A stretch of 23,905 nucleotides of DNA from a virus. Below are positions 1 to 5,917 of this stretch, piece by piece. How positions within the stretch are numbered: position 1 is the first letter of the stretch; every line of letters starts with the position of its first letter. Location of the stretch: IMG/VR virus record IMGVR_UViG_3300022902_000075, positions 1 through 23,905 of that record. The stretch is one strand, 5' to 3'. The translations under genes were made by a program, and so were the position numbers. The notes beneath the pieces are model-generated. The model worked only from the letters and a program-made list of their open reading frames with translations. It was not told the origin of the DNA and ran no database searches.

Positions 1-333
1 ACCGTCCGCCGGTCGGCCCGTCACGACCTTCCCCGGTTCCAGATGGCGCGCGATCTCCTATACGCCACGGACCATGTGATGACCGTGACCCCGCGCTTCC
101 TCCGCCGTATCCTGGTTGCGTTGTTCTACGAGTCGCGGTTCCTGATCCGTTCGGGGTTCGGCCAGGTCCGTGGCGAACACATGGCCGGGGTCAGGGCGGA
201 CCTCAAGTCCGGGTTGATCGGACAGTGGCCCGACGCGGCGCCCATCCTTCGCGGACTCGACGCGGACCTCCTGGCGGAACTGCGCGATCCCCTTACCCCT
301 TGCGAACATCCCCCGCAGGGCCTACAATCCTAG
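1..333 (+). CDS. Unknown protein, 3' part of a gene cut by the left edge
   Basis: I do not recognise this protein. The frame is open from base 1 to the stop at 331-333, giving about 110 visible residues. The first internal ATG is at 43, but no Shine-Dalgarno sequence lies before it, and codon use is already G/C-ending from base 1, so the true start is probably upstream of the window. About 80% of codons end in G or C, the same as in the following gene and clearly more than in the overlapping minus-strand frame (58-309), which is why I chose the plus strand. The middle is moderately hydrophobic and Arg-rich, without clear signal peptide or cysteine motifs. Its 3' end overlaps the promoter at 300-328. 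It may belong to the same early recombination cluster, but that is only context. Confidence 0.6.
   Translation, partial: TVRRSARHDLPRFQMARDLLYATDHVMTVTPRFLRRILVALFYESRFLIRSGFGQVRGEHMAGVRADLKSGLIGQWPDAAPILRGLDADLLAELRDPLTPCEHPPQGLQS
300..328 (+). promoter_or_regulatory. Sigma70-like promoter for the rad52-like gene
   Basis: TTGCGA at 300-305 (4 of 6 matches to TTGACA) is followed after exactly 17 bases by TACAAT at 323-328 (5 of 6 matches to TATAAT). A start of transcription near 335 would leave a leader of about 30 bases before the ATG at 365, which carries a GGAAGG Shine-Dalgarno at 351-356. The promoter overlaps the last codons of the upstream gene. This is a consensus match by eye only. 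Confidence 0.55.
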
Positions 334-364
334 AACCGAACGGACTCAACGGAAGGAACGAACG

Positions 365-1270
365 ATGGCGAACGACTCACAACGCGCGACCCTGGCGGAC
401 CTCTGGGTCCCCGTCCCCCCTGACAAAGTCAAGACGAAGCCCGGCGGTCCGCAACGCCCGCCAGTGGACTATGTGGAATGGCCGGTCGCATGGGCCCGCG
501 TCCTGGAATGCGATCCCCACGCGAAGTGGGAAGTGATCGACGTGATCGCGGAACCGCCCGTGGTCATCGTCCACGGACGCCTTACCATCACCGACCCCGA
601 GACGGGGACGCTCCTGTCCCTGGACGCCATCGGGGATGCGCCGCTCCGTGAGAACGGGGCGCCCACTGCGGAGAGCCAGGCGCTCAAGCGCGCGTGCGGG
701 AAGTTCGGCGTGGGGATCAGTCTCTACAAGGCCGAGCTGAACTATGAGGACACGCCGCTCGCGAAGCAGGCCCAGGCGGGGATGAGCGTCCAGGAGGAAC
801 CGCCCGCTCCCCTTCCCGCCGCCGACTCCGTGGCCCCGGCCGTGTCTGAGGCCGTGCGGGAGGTCCGCGAGACGGCCACGCGCCGGGAGAGCGCCCCCGC
901 GCGACGCAACGGCCCGTCCTCGGATCTCCTGACCGGGGACGAACTGCGCGAGATCGCGGACGAACTCCACATACCGGACGATTCCCCCGACGGGACGGAC
1001 CGGCGGAATCGGATCGCCGGGCGGTTGCGGGCCATCTACGGGGATGCAAAGCCGATGGTATCCACCCGTCTCGCAGACCTGCTCCAGGCGAGCATCACCC
1101 CGGCCGCGTTGGAGAGCATCCTCGGCCTACGTCAAGCCGCGATGAACCCCCTGGCGATGACCATCCTGTCCCGTCTCTGCGCCGTCGACGCTCAGTGGGA
1201 CTCCGAAGAGTTCCAGGAGTGGACGCGCGACCTCTGGACCGACTTCCGCAGCGTCCGCCGCTCTGCATAG
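365..1270 (+). CDS. Rad52-like single-strand DNA annealing protein
   Basis: Predicted recombinase of the phage Rad52/Sak-type annealing proteins, which bind single-stranded DNA and pair complementary strands during phage recombination. What is seen: 301 residues. An N-terminal core (about 38-125) runs from YVEW through a VHGRLTI strand and AIGD to TAESQALKRACGKFGVGISL, the signature by which this family is usually recognised (xSxALKRAxxxFGxGxxLY). Residues about 135-185 are a Pro/Ala/Glu-rich linker, followed by a C-terminal part (186-301) I cannot assign. That C-terminus may bind SSB or another partner, as in other annealing proteins, but this is inference. The ATG has a good Shine-Dalgarno (GGAAGG) and a promoter at 300-328. 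No companion exonuclease is visible. DUF1071-type annealing proteins are the closest alternative assignment. Confidence 0.75.
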   Translation: MANDSQRATLADLWVPVPPDKVKTKPGGPQRPPVDYVEWPVAWARVLECDPHAKWEVIDVIAEPPVVIVHGRLTITDPETGTLLSLDAIGDAPLRENGAPTAESQALKRACGKFGVGISLYKAELNYEDTPLAKQAQAGMSVQEEPPAPLPAADSVAPAVSEAVREVRETATRRESAPARRNGPSSDLLTGDELREIADELHIPDDSPDGTDRRNRIAGRLRAIYGDAKPMVSTRLADLLQASITPAALESILGLRQAAMNPLAMTILSRLCAVDAQWDSEEFQEWTRDLWTDFRSVRRSA

Positions 1271-1278
1271 ACTGATGT

Positions 1279-1322
1279 CCGCCAGGGCCCACGCCGTCCG
1301 GGGCGTATGGGTCCTCTGGCGG
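1279..1322 (+). terminator. Strong hairpin after the rad52-like gene (terminator or RNA-processing element)
   Basis: The 74 bases between the Rad52-like gene and the next gene fold into a long stem. CCGCCAG (1279-1285) pairs with CTGGCGG (1316-1322), and the pairing continues inward through GGCCCA and TGGGTCC with small bulges to an inner CGCC/GGCG stem. No clear run of T follows, so termination could be weak or absent. It could equally stabilise the 3' end of the message. Confidence 0.45.
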
Positions 1323-1344
1323 TCCTTCGTGAAGGGACTGAGAC

Positions 1345-1560
1345 GTGAGGTATCCAAACGAAGGGCCTAAGATCCGGGGCCCTGAATGGACCGGCACTTG
1401 CAAAGCCTGTGGGCTCACGTTCATCGCGGACGCGCGGGACTTCTCACATGGTGTCCTTACATGCCCCATGCTTGGATGTAGTGAACGGTTCACGAATGAC
1501 CCAACGCGCGGGATCGAGAAAGTCGACCCCCGGCCCTTCGCTGGAAGGATAGTCCGATGA
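1345..1560 (+). CDS. Small zinc-ribbon-like protein
   Basis: A 71-residue protein starting with GTG at 1345, preceded by the purine-rich GAAGGGA at 1331-1337. It carries two cysteine pairs, C19-x2-C22 (CKACG) and C40-x4-C45 (CPMLGC), about 18 residues apart, the layout of a zinc ribbon or treble-clef-like finger. The tail after residue 50 is basic and Pro-rich. Zinc binding is inferred from the cysteine spacing, and no specific family is recognised. Such small proteins in phage early regions often bind nucleic acid or host proteins, but nothing here shows a partner. Its stop at 1558-1560 overlaps a spurious ATG at 1557. Confidence 0.65.
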   Translation: MRYPNEGPKIRGPEWTGTCKACGLTFIADARDFSHGVLTCPMLGCSERFTNDPTRGIEKVDPRPFAGRIVR

Positions 1561-1566
1561 CCTTGT

Positions 1567-1612
1567 GGCGGCCGAGTGGTTCCATGTGCAGGGTTCGATT
1601 CCCTGGGCCGTC
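1567..1612 (+). other. tRNA-like element (acceptor stem plus T-arm; possible attP core or tRNA remnant)
   Basis: In the 159-base gap between two genes, bases 1589-1605 form a perfect T-arm: a five-base stem CAGGG/CCCTG around the canonical loop TTCGATT, with GGTTCGATTCC matching the B-box consensus. Directly after it, GGCCGTC (1606-1612) can pair with GGCGGCC (1567-1573), seven pairs with one G-U, exactly where an acceptor stem would stack. The 5' side, GGCCGAGTGG, resembles the D-region of Ser/Leu tRNAs. Only 15 bases separate the two halves, so there is no anticodon arm and no encoded CCA. It is not a normal tRNA. It may be a decayed tRNA, a tRNA-derived integration site, or a tRNA-like RNA. 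Confidence 0.45.
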
Positions 1613-1666
1613 TCACGCGGTCGACCTGTTCGTAATGTGCAGGTCTTCCACATCGTGCAAGTCCAA

Positions 1667-1698
1667 GGCCGGGCGTTTCCACAACAGGGCGCCCGGTC
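1667..1698 (+). terminator. Hairpin with CTCTTT tail before the 228-residue gene
   Basis: GGCCGGGCG (1667-1675) pairs with CGCCCGGTC (1690-1698), nine pairs with one G-U and a 14-base loop, and is followed by TCTTT. It lies 21 bases before the ATG at 1720. It looks like a weak intrinsic terminator or attenuator and shares its CCCGGTCTCTTT end with the two other strong hairpins of the window. It would also end a short RNA made from the tRNA-like element upstream. Confidence 0.45.
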
Positions 1699-1719
1699 TC
1701 TTTCAACGCGAGGAACACC

Positions 1720-2406
1720 ATGAGACAACGGAAGACACCGGCGCAACTGGACACGATCGCGGCCGACGGTCAGGTCCGCCTGGGGACTGAGGTCCATCCA
1801 GGGCTCAGAGAAGCGCCGAACTATGAGGCCATGGCCGAACGACTCGGGGAGGACGTGGTCAGTCACCTCTGTCACCGACGGGACGGGTTCCTCTGGCCCC
1901 AGGGAAGTGACGGACCCATCGGCGCCGCGCAGGCGGTCAAGCAGCGGATCGCTTTGTTGGAGCATCAGGCGAAGCACGCGGGGAGCGCGAGACAGGTCAC
2001 ACTGGATCTTAGCGGAGACTCGATGGTGAGTCTGGCCGTGGGCAAGCGGAACGCCGCGCGCCACTGGCTTGATGTCACGGTCCTGGCGATGCGCGCCTAC
2101 TTGGACGCGCTCGGGTTGCAGGAGAAGGAGACCATCCGCGAGATTCAGGAGCGCGAGGAACGCGAAGCGAAGGAGGCCCTGGAACGCGCCGAACGGAAGC
2201 GGACCAGGATGGCTAGAGAAGCGGACGCCGCACAGTCCGCCGAGACCATGTTCAAAGAGGAAGGGGACGCGGCGGCCGGTCACGAGTCCGGCGAGCCCGC
2301 CCCGGATGAGACCCCTGGCGAAGCGAACCGGCGGAAGGCCGCCGAGATAGCCGCCGCCGCCCAGGCGAAGGTGGACGAACGCAACCCGGAGAGCCCGTCC
2401 GCATGA
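1720..2406 (+). CDS. Unknown charged protein with long C-terminal helix
   Basis: A 228-residue protein that I do not recognise. The ATG follows CGAGGA at 1709-1714. Residues about 1-130 look globular and contain HLCHRRDGF near residue 50 and KQRIALLEHQAKHA near 74. Residues about 130-172 are almost entirely Glu, Arg, Lys and Ala (repeated EREEREAKEALERAERKR-like heptads), which predicts a single long helix or coiled coil. The last 55 residues are Ala/Pro/Glu-rich and probably disordered until a final Ala-rich helix. It ends in an ATGA overlap with the next gene, so the two are probably translated together. Its place behind the Rad52-like gene suggests a role in early phage metabolism, nothing more precise. 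Confidence 0.65.
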   Translation: MRQRKTPAQLDTIAADGQVRLGTEVHPGLREAPNYEAMAERLGEDVVSHLCHRRDGFLWPQGSDGPIGAAQAVKQRIALLEHQAKHAGSARQVTLDLSGDSMVSLAVGKRNAARHWLDVTVLAMRAYLDALGLQEKETIREIQEREEREAKEALERAERKRTRMAREADAAQSAETMFKEEGDAAAGHESGEPAPDETPGEANRRKAAEIAAAAQAKVDERNPESPSA

Positions 2407-2645
2407 TCGCCCTTCCCACCATGCGCGCCGATGTGTCCCTCACGTCCTTCGTGTTCGATGAGGGACGTGAGTGGCGTCAGGCGCTCGCCACGACCCCGAC
2501 CACTGAGGACGCAGCCACCGAGGCCGCGATCGTGATCGCAGGAGTGCAGGAGTTCACGCGCGACGCGTCGCCGATGACCGAGGCCCTACTGATCGCGTCG
2601 TTCGTCCGGGGAGTGAGCGCGGCGGGCCTACCACTCGCAGACTAG
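2403..2645 (+). CDS. Unknown small protein, coupled to the upstream gene
   Basis: An 80-residue protein whose ATG overlaps the stop of the preceding gene (ATGA at 2403-2406), typical of translational coupling. It is acidic and Ala/Thr-rich with no cysteines and no membrane segment. The second half (EAAIVIAGVQEFTRDASPMT and onward) looks like two amphipathic helices. No family is recognised. Codon use is G/C-ending like its neighbours, which supports it being real. The next gene starts 11 bases after the stop. Confidence 0.6.
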   Translation: MIALPTMRADVSLTSFVFDEGREWRQALATTPTTEDAATEAAIVIAGVQEFTRDASPMTEALLIASFVRGVSAAGLPLAD

Positions 2646-2656
2646 GAGCAGAGACC

Positions 2657-3505
2657 GTGCCGAAGACTGACATCGAATGGGCCACCCATTCCCTCAACCC
2701 GATTCTCGGATGCTCCCTTGTGTCCGAGGGTTGTCGGAACTGCTACGCGATGGCCCGCGCGCATCTGACCGAGCATAATCCCGCCGTCCACGATGTCGAC
2801 TACTTCCTGGCCGGGGAGACGGAGGTCACGAACGGCCACCCATACGCGGGCCTGACAACTGACGCGCGGAAGTGGTCGGGCGAACTCCACTACATCCCCA
2901 ACCGGGTCGATGAGATCGCGCGATGGACGAAGCCACGGCCGCGCGTGTTCGTCGGGTCGATGTCGGACGTGTTCCACGAGTCCGCGCCGCTCAGGTGGAT
3001 CTCGGAGATCATGGCGGCCGTGCGCGAACGCCCGGACTCGTCGTTCCTGTTCCTGACGAAGCGCCCCGAACGCCTCCTGGAGTGGCAGGCCTACATGGGC
3101 GGGGACTTCCCTCACGATCACGTCTGGCCGCCTAATGCGTGGATAGGCGTGAGCGTGGAGAACCAGGAGACGGCGGACGTGCGAATTCCCATCCTCTCCC
3201 GCGTCCGGGCTCGGGTGAAGTGGTTGAGCATGGAACCCTTGCTCGGGCCCGTGGATCTCGCGCCGTTCCTTCTGCACACGGTAGCGCTCGGTCCCGACCG
3301 CCGCGCCCTGGCTGATTCCGTCCCGGACATCGCGTGGGTAGTAGTCGGTGGGGAGAGCGGCCCCGGCGCCCGCCCGATGGAACCGGAGTGGGCCCGCGAT
3401 CTACGGGATCAATGCGTGGCCCAGGACACGCCGTTCTTCTTTAAGCAGATGACCAAGAAAGGGACCATCCCCCCGGACCTTCTCGTTAGGGAGTTCCCAC
3501 GATGA
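2657..3505 (+). CDS. Phage Gp37/Gp68 family (DUF5131) three-cysteine protein
   Basis: A 282-residue protein with the hallmarks of the phage Gp37/Gp68 family (Pfam PF07505, DUF5131). It opens with IEWATHSLNPILGC and then C19-x6-C26-x2-C29 (CSLVSEGCRNCYA), the three-cysteine motif that likens the family to radical-SAM-type iron-sulfur proteins. Further conserved-looking blocks are PRVFVGSMSDVFH (about 94-106), FLFLTKRPERL (about 130-140), WIGVSVENQ (about 161-169), KWLSMEPLLGPV and WVVVGGESGPGARPM, then FFFKQ near the end. The length is usual. The biochemical activity of the family is not known to me. The GTG start at 2657 has AGGAG twelve bases upstream. A TcmP partner, often found next to this family, is not visible here. 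Confidence 0.85.
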   Translation: MPKTDIEWATHSLNPILGCSLVSEGCRNCYAMARAHLTEHNPAVHDVDYFLAGETEVTNGHPYAGLTTDARKWSGELHYIPNRVDEIARWTKPRPRVFVGSMSDVFHESAPLRWISEIMAAVRERPDSSFLFLTKRPERLLEWQAYMGGDFPHDHVWPPNAWIGVSVENQETADVRIPILSRVRARVKWLSMEPLLGPVDLAPFLLHTVALGPDRRALADSVPDIAWVVVGGESGPGARPMEPEWARDLRDQCVAQDTPFFFKQMTKKGTIPPDLLVREFPR

Positions 3506-3524
3506 GCGCGTAACGCCCGGGATC

Positions 3525-3668
3525 GTGGCGTTCCACCTCGAGCCGTTCACTGACTGCGGGATGTCCGCAACACAGTTCGAAACGTGTCTCTGCCAAGAGT
3601 GCCACCGCTGGCGAACGGGTGGGCCACCCCTGGAGCCAGGAGCAGAAGCGCAAACGCCACCCACATGA
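3525..3668 (+). CDS. Possible 47-residue Cys-rich small protein
   Basis: A short GTG-started frame just after the Gp37/Gp68 gene encodes 47 residues containing four cysteines: C11, C21, C23 and C26 (DCGMSATQFETCLCQECHRW). The spacing is compatible with a small metal-binding knuckle. The first two thirds have G/C-ending codons like the neighbouring genes. The Shine-Dalgarno is weak (CGGGA), the start is uncertain (an internal ATG at 3561 is possible), and the C-terminus is a Pro-rich tail. It fills most of the 209-base gap before the late operon. It may be real or chance; the clustered cysteines are the main reason to list it. Confidence 0.4.
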   Translation: MAFHLEPFTDCGMSATQFETCLCQECHRWRTGGPPLEPGAEAQTPPT

Positions 3669-3679
3669 TCCACCCTCCT

Positions 3680-3707
3680 GAGAGCCCCGGTAACGGCCGG
3701 GGCTCTC
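3680..3707. terminator. Bidirectional terminator between early and late gene blocks
   Basis: GAGAGCCCCGG (3680-3690) and CCGGGGCTCTC (3697-3707) form a perfect 11-pair stem with a six-base loop, followed on the plus strand by TTC. It sits exactly between the end of the plus-strand cluster and the convergent stop of the minus-strand late operon at 3715, so it can stop transcripts from both sides. Confidence 0.85.
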
Positions 3708-3714
3708 TTCGCGA

Positions 3715-4470
3715 TCACTCAGGACCGTAGACACCGAGCAAAGCGGCCGAAGCCTGGAGCGTGGCCGCGTCGGCCGCACACGCCACCCGGATGTCCGTCT
3801 TCTCGGGGAACGTCCAGAGCCCGCCGAAGTCGATGGTGTGGCTGTCCGCCACGACCAGGACCACTGTCTTAACTTGCCAGACCCCGCCGAAGGGACGCGC
3901 CAACAGGCGGAACGTGGCCTCCTTCGTCGGTTCGCTCGATGTCACGAGCAGGCGCCGCAGGAACAGCACGGCCCCGTTCGGGACGGTCCACCCGCATTGT
4001 TGCGTCTGATTGTCTCCGATGGCGATCGTGGCATGGACCGTTGCGGCCACGTCGGCCGTGATCGTCCCGGCGGCCGTTCCGCCCGACCCCGCCGTTAGGA
4101 CCGCCATCCGCTGAAGGCGGATGTATTCCCCAACAGTGGGCACGTCCGTTGTCCCGTCCAGGGACACCACTTCGGTCTGCTCATCATAGGACCCGTCGAG
4201 TCCCCAGACCTGGACCGTCCGCGCGCCGGTCCCGGCGGCCGTGTCGTTTACGTCACTGCTCTTGATGTCGTGGACGGCCGCCGCCGCTTCCCAGGCCAGG
4301 ACGGCCCCCGCCACCGATATGTCCTCTTCCGTGGTCCCTACGGACGCGTTGTAGCCGAACTTGTCGAGCTTCCCCCACCCATCCGCCGCGAGGTGGCCGG
4401 ACGCGACCGACATCTCCAACGGCCACCTGGACCCGATGACGCCGTCCCATTGCGGTTCATGTGTTCCCAT
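3715..4470 (-). CDS. Putative virion protein (tail- or head-associated beta protein)
   Basis: 251 residues, last gene of the late operon. It resembles beta-rich virion-associated proteins common in environmental phage genomes, with blocks FGYNASVGTTEEDI (38-51), a GTGARTVQVWGLDGSYDEQ stretch (80-98), TEVVSLDG, an IRLQRM strand, IAIGDNQTQQCGWTVPNGAVLF, and a closing WTFPEKTDIRV. There are no enzyme motifs, signal peptide or membrane segments. The role is inferred from family resemblance and from its place at the end of the tail module; a receptor-binding or decoration function is possible. The ATG comes two bases after the previous stop (TAACGATG), with GGTGAG as ribosome binding site. Residues 92-98 (DGSYDEQ) also occur in the tail hub encoded at 8063-10006. 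Confidence 0.6.
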   Translation of the reverse strand: MGTHEPQWDGVIGSRWPLEMSVASGHLAADGWGKLDKFGYNASVGTTEEDISVAGAVLAWEAAAAVHDIKSSDVNDTAAGTGARTVQVWGLDGSYDEQTEVVSLDGTTDVPTVGEYIRLQRMAVLTAGSGGTAAGTITADVAATVHATIAIGDNQTQQCGWTVPNGAVLFLRRLLVTSSEPTKEATFRLLARPFGGVWQVKTVVLVVADSHTIDFGGLWTFPEKTDIRVACAADAATLQASAALLGVYGPE

Positions 4471-4472
4471 CG

Positions 4473-4808
4473 TTACTCACCTTCCCGTGGTTCTGGCGCC
4501 GGCATCGGCGCGTTCGTCAGTTCGCCCGCCACGACACTCGCGAGGAACCCGCGCGCCTCTACCATTCCATGCTGGAGACTGTCCACACGGGCCGGGATGT
4601 CGGCCCCGGCGAGCGCGGTCTCCGCGTCCCAGACTTCGCCGAACGTGTCGGCGCGCTCCGGGATGACCGTGACACGGAGATCCGGGAGCGATGACGCGCC
4701 GTGAGCGGCCACAAGGTCCGGGGAGTCCGCGTATACCCCGACGATGTCCCCGTCATAGGCCGGGGCGCGTTGAACGCCCTCGCTCGGGGACGTGAGAACG
4801 AACAGCAT
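4473..4808 (-). CDS. Unknown small late protein
   Basis: 111 residues with no family I recognise. It has a very good ribosome binding site: AGGAGG lies in the final codons of the upstream glycosyltransferase gene, just before the ATG at 4808. The N-terminal half looks beta-rich (MLFVLT, DIVGVYADSP, DLRVTVIPE), the C-terminal half helical (AGADIPARVDSLQHGMVEAR and ASVVAGEL). Between the glycosyltransferases and the terminal virion protein, it could be a tail accessory, chaperone or minor virion component. The next ATG follows its stop by two bases. Confidence 0.6.
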   Translation of the reverse strand: MLFVLTSPSEGVQRAPAYDGDIVGVYADSPDLVAAHGASSLPDLRVTVIPERADTFGEVWDAETALAGADIPARVDSLQHGMVEARGFLASVVAGELTNAPMPAPEPREGE

Positions 4809-4810
4809 GG

Positions 4811-5917
4811 TTAACCCTCCTGGAACAGCGCCTCGATGGCGGGGAGTATGATCTGGGGAACAACCTCATCCTCGGTCAGATGGGCCCGCGCGAACTCCCG
4901 ACCGGCCGCGCCGATTGCTTCCCGCCGTTCCTCGGCCTGCAGATACTGGCGACACTTCTCCACGGCGTCCGGGATATCCTCATACGTGACCAGGTGTTCC
5001 CCGTCGACCAGTTGGCGGGTCTCGCCGTTGACTTCCCACGGAACGGCCAGGCTCTCCGCGTTGTCCGTGAGACACATGGCGCCGGACAGGAGCGTCATCG
5101 GGACCCGGTCGGACCAGTAGCCTGACGGGTTGATGATGGTGTTTGGGGAGATGGCGGACGTGTTCACCACGATCTTAGACATCCGCGCGACCTTCACCGT
5201 CTCATGGACGGACGCCTCGGGCCGGATGTAGGGCCCGAGTTCCGGGTCGGCCCTATGCCATCCGTTGTGTTCTGGCTCAGGGTGCCCGCCGTAGAGTCGG
5301 ATATTCGTGATCCCTGCGTCCAGGAGCGCGAGCGCGAGTTCCACCCGGTCAATGTCTGTCGGATGGGTCACGGGGTCATACATCGTCCCCCAGGGGAGCA
5401 GGACATCGCACGTAAGACGCGGGAAGCTCGCCGAGTCCGGGAGATCACAGATCATCGGCGTGGCGAACGATGGGTAATAGACCGCGTGGCCGCCGTATTG
5501 CTCCATGTGGCGGACGCTCTCGTGACACTGGCATAGCAGCATGTCGAACGCCGCGCCCTTCTCCACTGCGCCCATGTCGCGCGTGATCCCTTCCCACAAC
5601 GCGTATGGGTGGTATTGGCTCAGTTCCACCAGTTTCGTGGCCGGGAACTCTCGTCGGAAGTCCTCGATGGCGCCGACGGTCGGAAAGAAGGTCGGGAGCG
5701 ACCACCCGAGGACCACGTCCGGCTTCAGCACGGACACCCGCCGCTTCAGTGACTCGAACACATGCTCGGTGGGGTCCGTGTCCGTTCCCCTTGCTTCGTC
5801 CTGAATCGACAGGCGCGGGAACACACTGACCTGGTGGCCCGCCTTCCGCATTCCCTCATGGAGACCGGCGGAACACCTGTCCGCCATCGTGTAGTAGATC
5901 CCGAATAGAATCCTCAT
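4811..5917 (-). CDS. GT-B glycosyltransferase (CgeB / glycosyl transferase group 1-like)
   Basis: 368 residues. The N-terminal half begins MRILFGIYY and has the GT-B Rossmann pattern (a GLHEGMRKAGHQVSVFP helix-strand unit, then KPDVVLGWS at about 66-74). The C-terminal half has the donor-binding layout: GTMYDP near 199, LYGGHPEPE, a SKIVVNTSAISPNTIINPSG stretch, then SDRVPMTLLSGAMCLTDNAE and a closing EEREAIGAAGREFARAHL-like helix. This resembles CgeB-type glycosyltransferases (Glyco_trans_1_2), which use nucleotide-sugar donors. Donor and acceptor cannot be read from sequence. The gene overlaps the upstream double glycosyltransferase by ATGA (5914-5917), so both are probably co-translated and act on the same target. 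Its place in the tail module suggests a phage structural protein as acceptor. Confidence 0.75.
   Translation of the reverse strand: MRILFGIYYTMADRCSAGLHEGMRKAGHQVSVFPRLSIQDEARGTDTDPTEHVFESLKRRVSVLKPDVVLGWSLPTFFPTVGAIEDFRREFPATKLVELSQYHPYALWEGITRDMGAVEKGAAFDMLLCQCHESVRHMEQYGGHAVYYPSFATPMICDLPDSASFPRLTCDVLLPWGTMYDPVTHPTDIDRVELALALLDAGITNIRLYGGHPEPEHNGWHRADPELGPYIRPEASVHETVKVARMSKIVVNTSAISPNTIINPSGYWSDRVPMTLLSGAMCLTDNAESLAVPWEVNGETRQLVDGEHLVTYEDIPDAVEKCRQYLQAEERREAIGAAGREFARAHLTEDEVVPQIILPAIEALFQEG

Noticed and set aside
58-309. Minus-strand frame of 83 residues at the left edge
   Set aside because: About two thirds of its codons end in G/C against about four fifths in the opposite plus frame, and no suitable ribosome binding site precedes it.
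1560-1660. Complete or permuted tRNA-Thr(CGT): TTCGTAA at 1629-1635 resembles an anticodon loop
   Set aside because: The bases around TTCGTAA do not give a five-pair anticodon stem, and the halves cannot be joined to a full cloverleaf in any order I tried.
1557-1790. Plus-strand frame of 77 residues starting in an ATGA overlap with the zinc-ribbon gene
   Set aside because: It has no own ribosome binding site, overlaps the better-supported gene at 1720 by 71 bases, and its DNA holds the tRNA-like fold and hairpin instead. Codon bias is only moderate.
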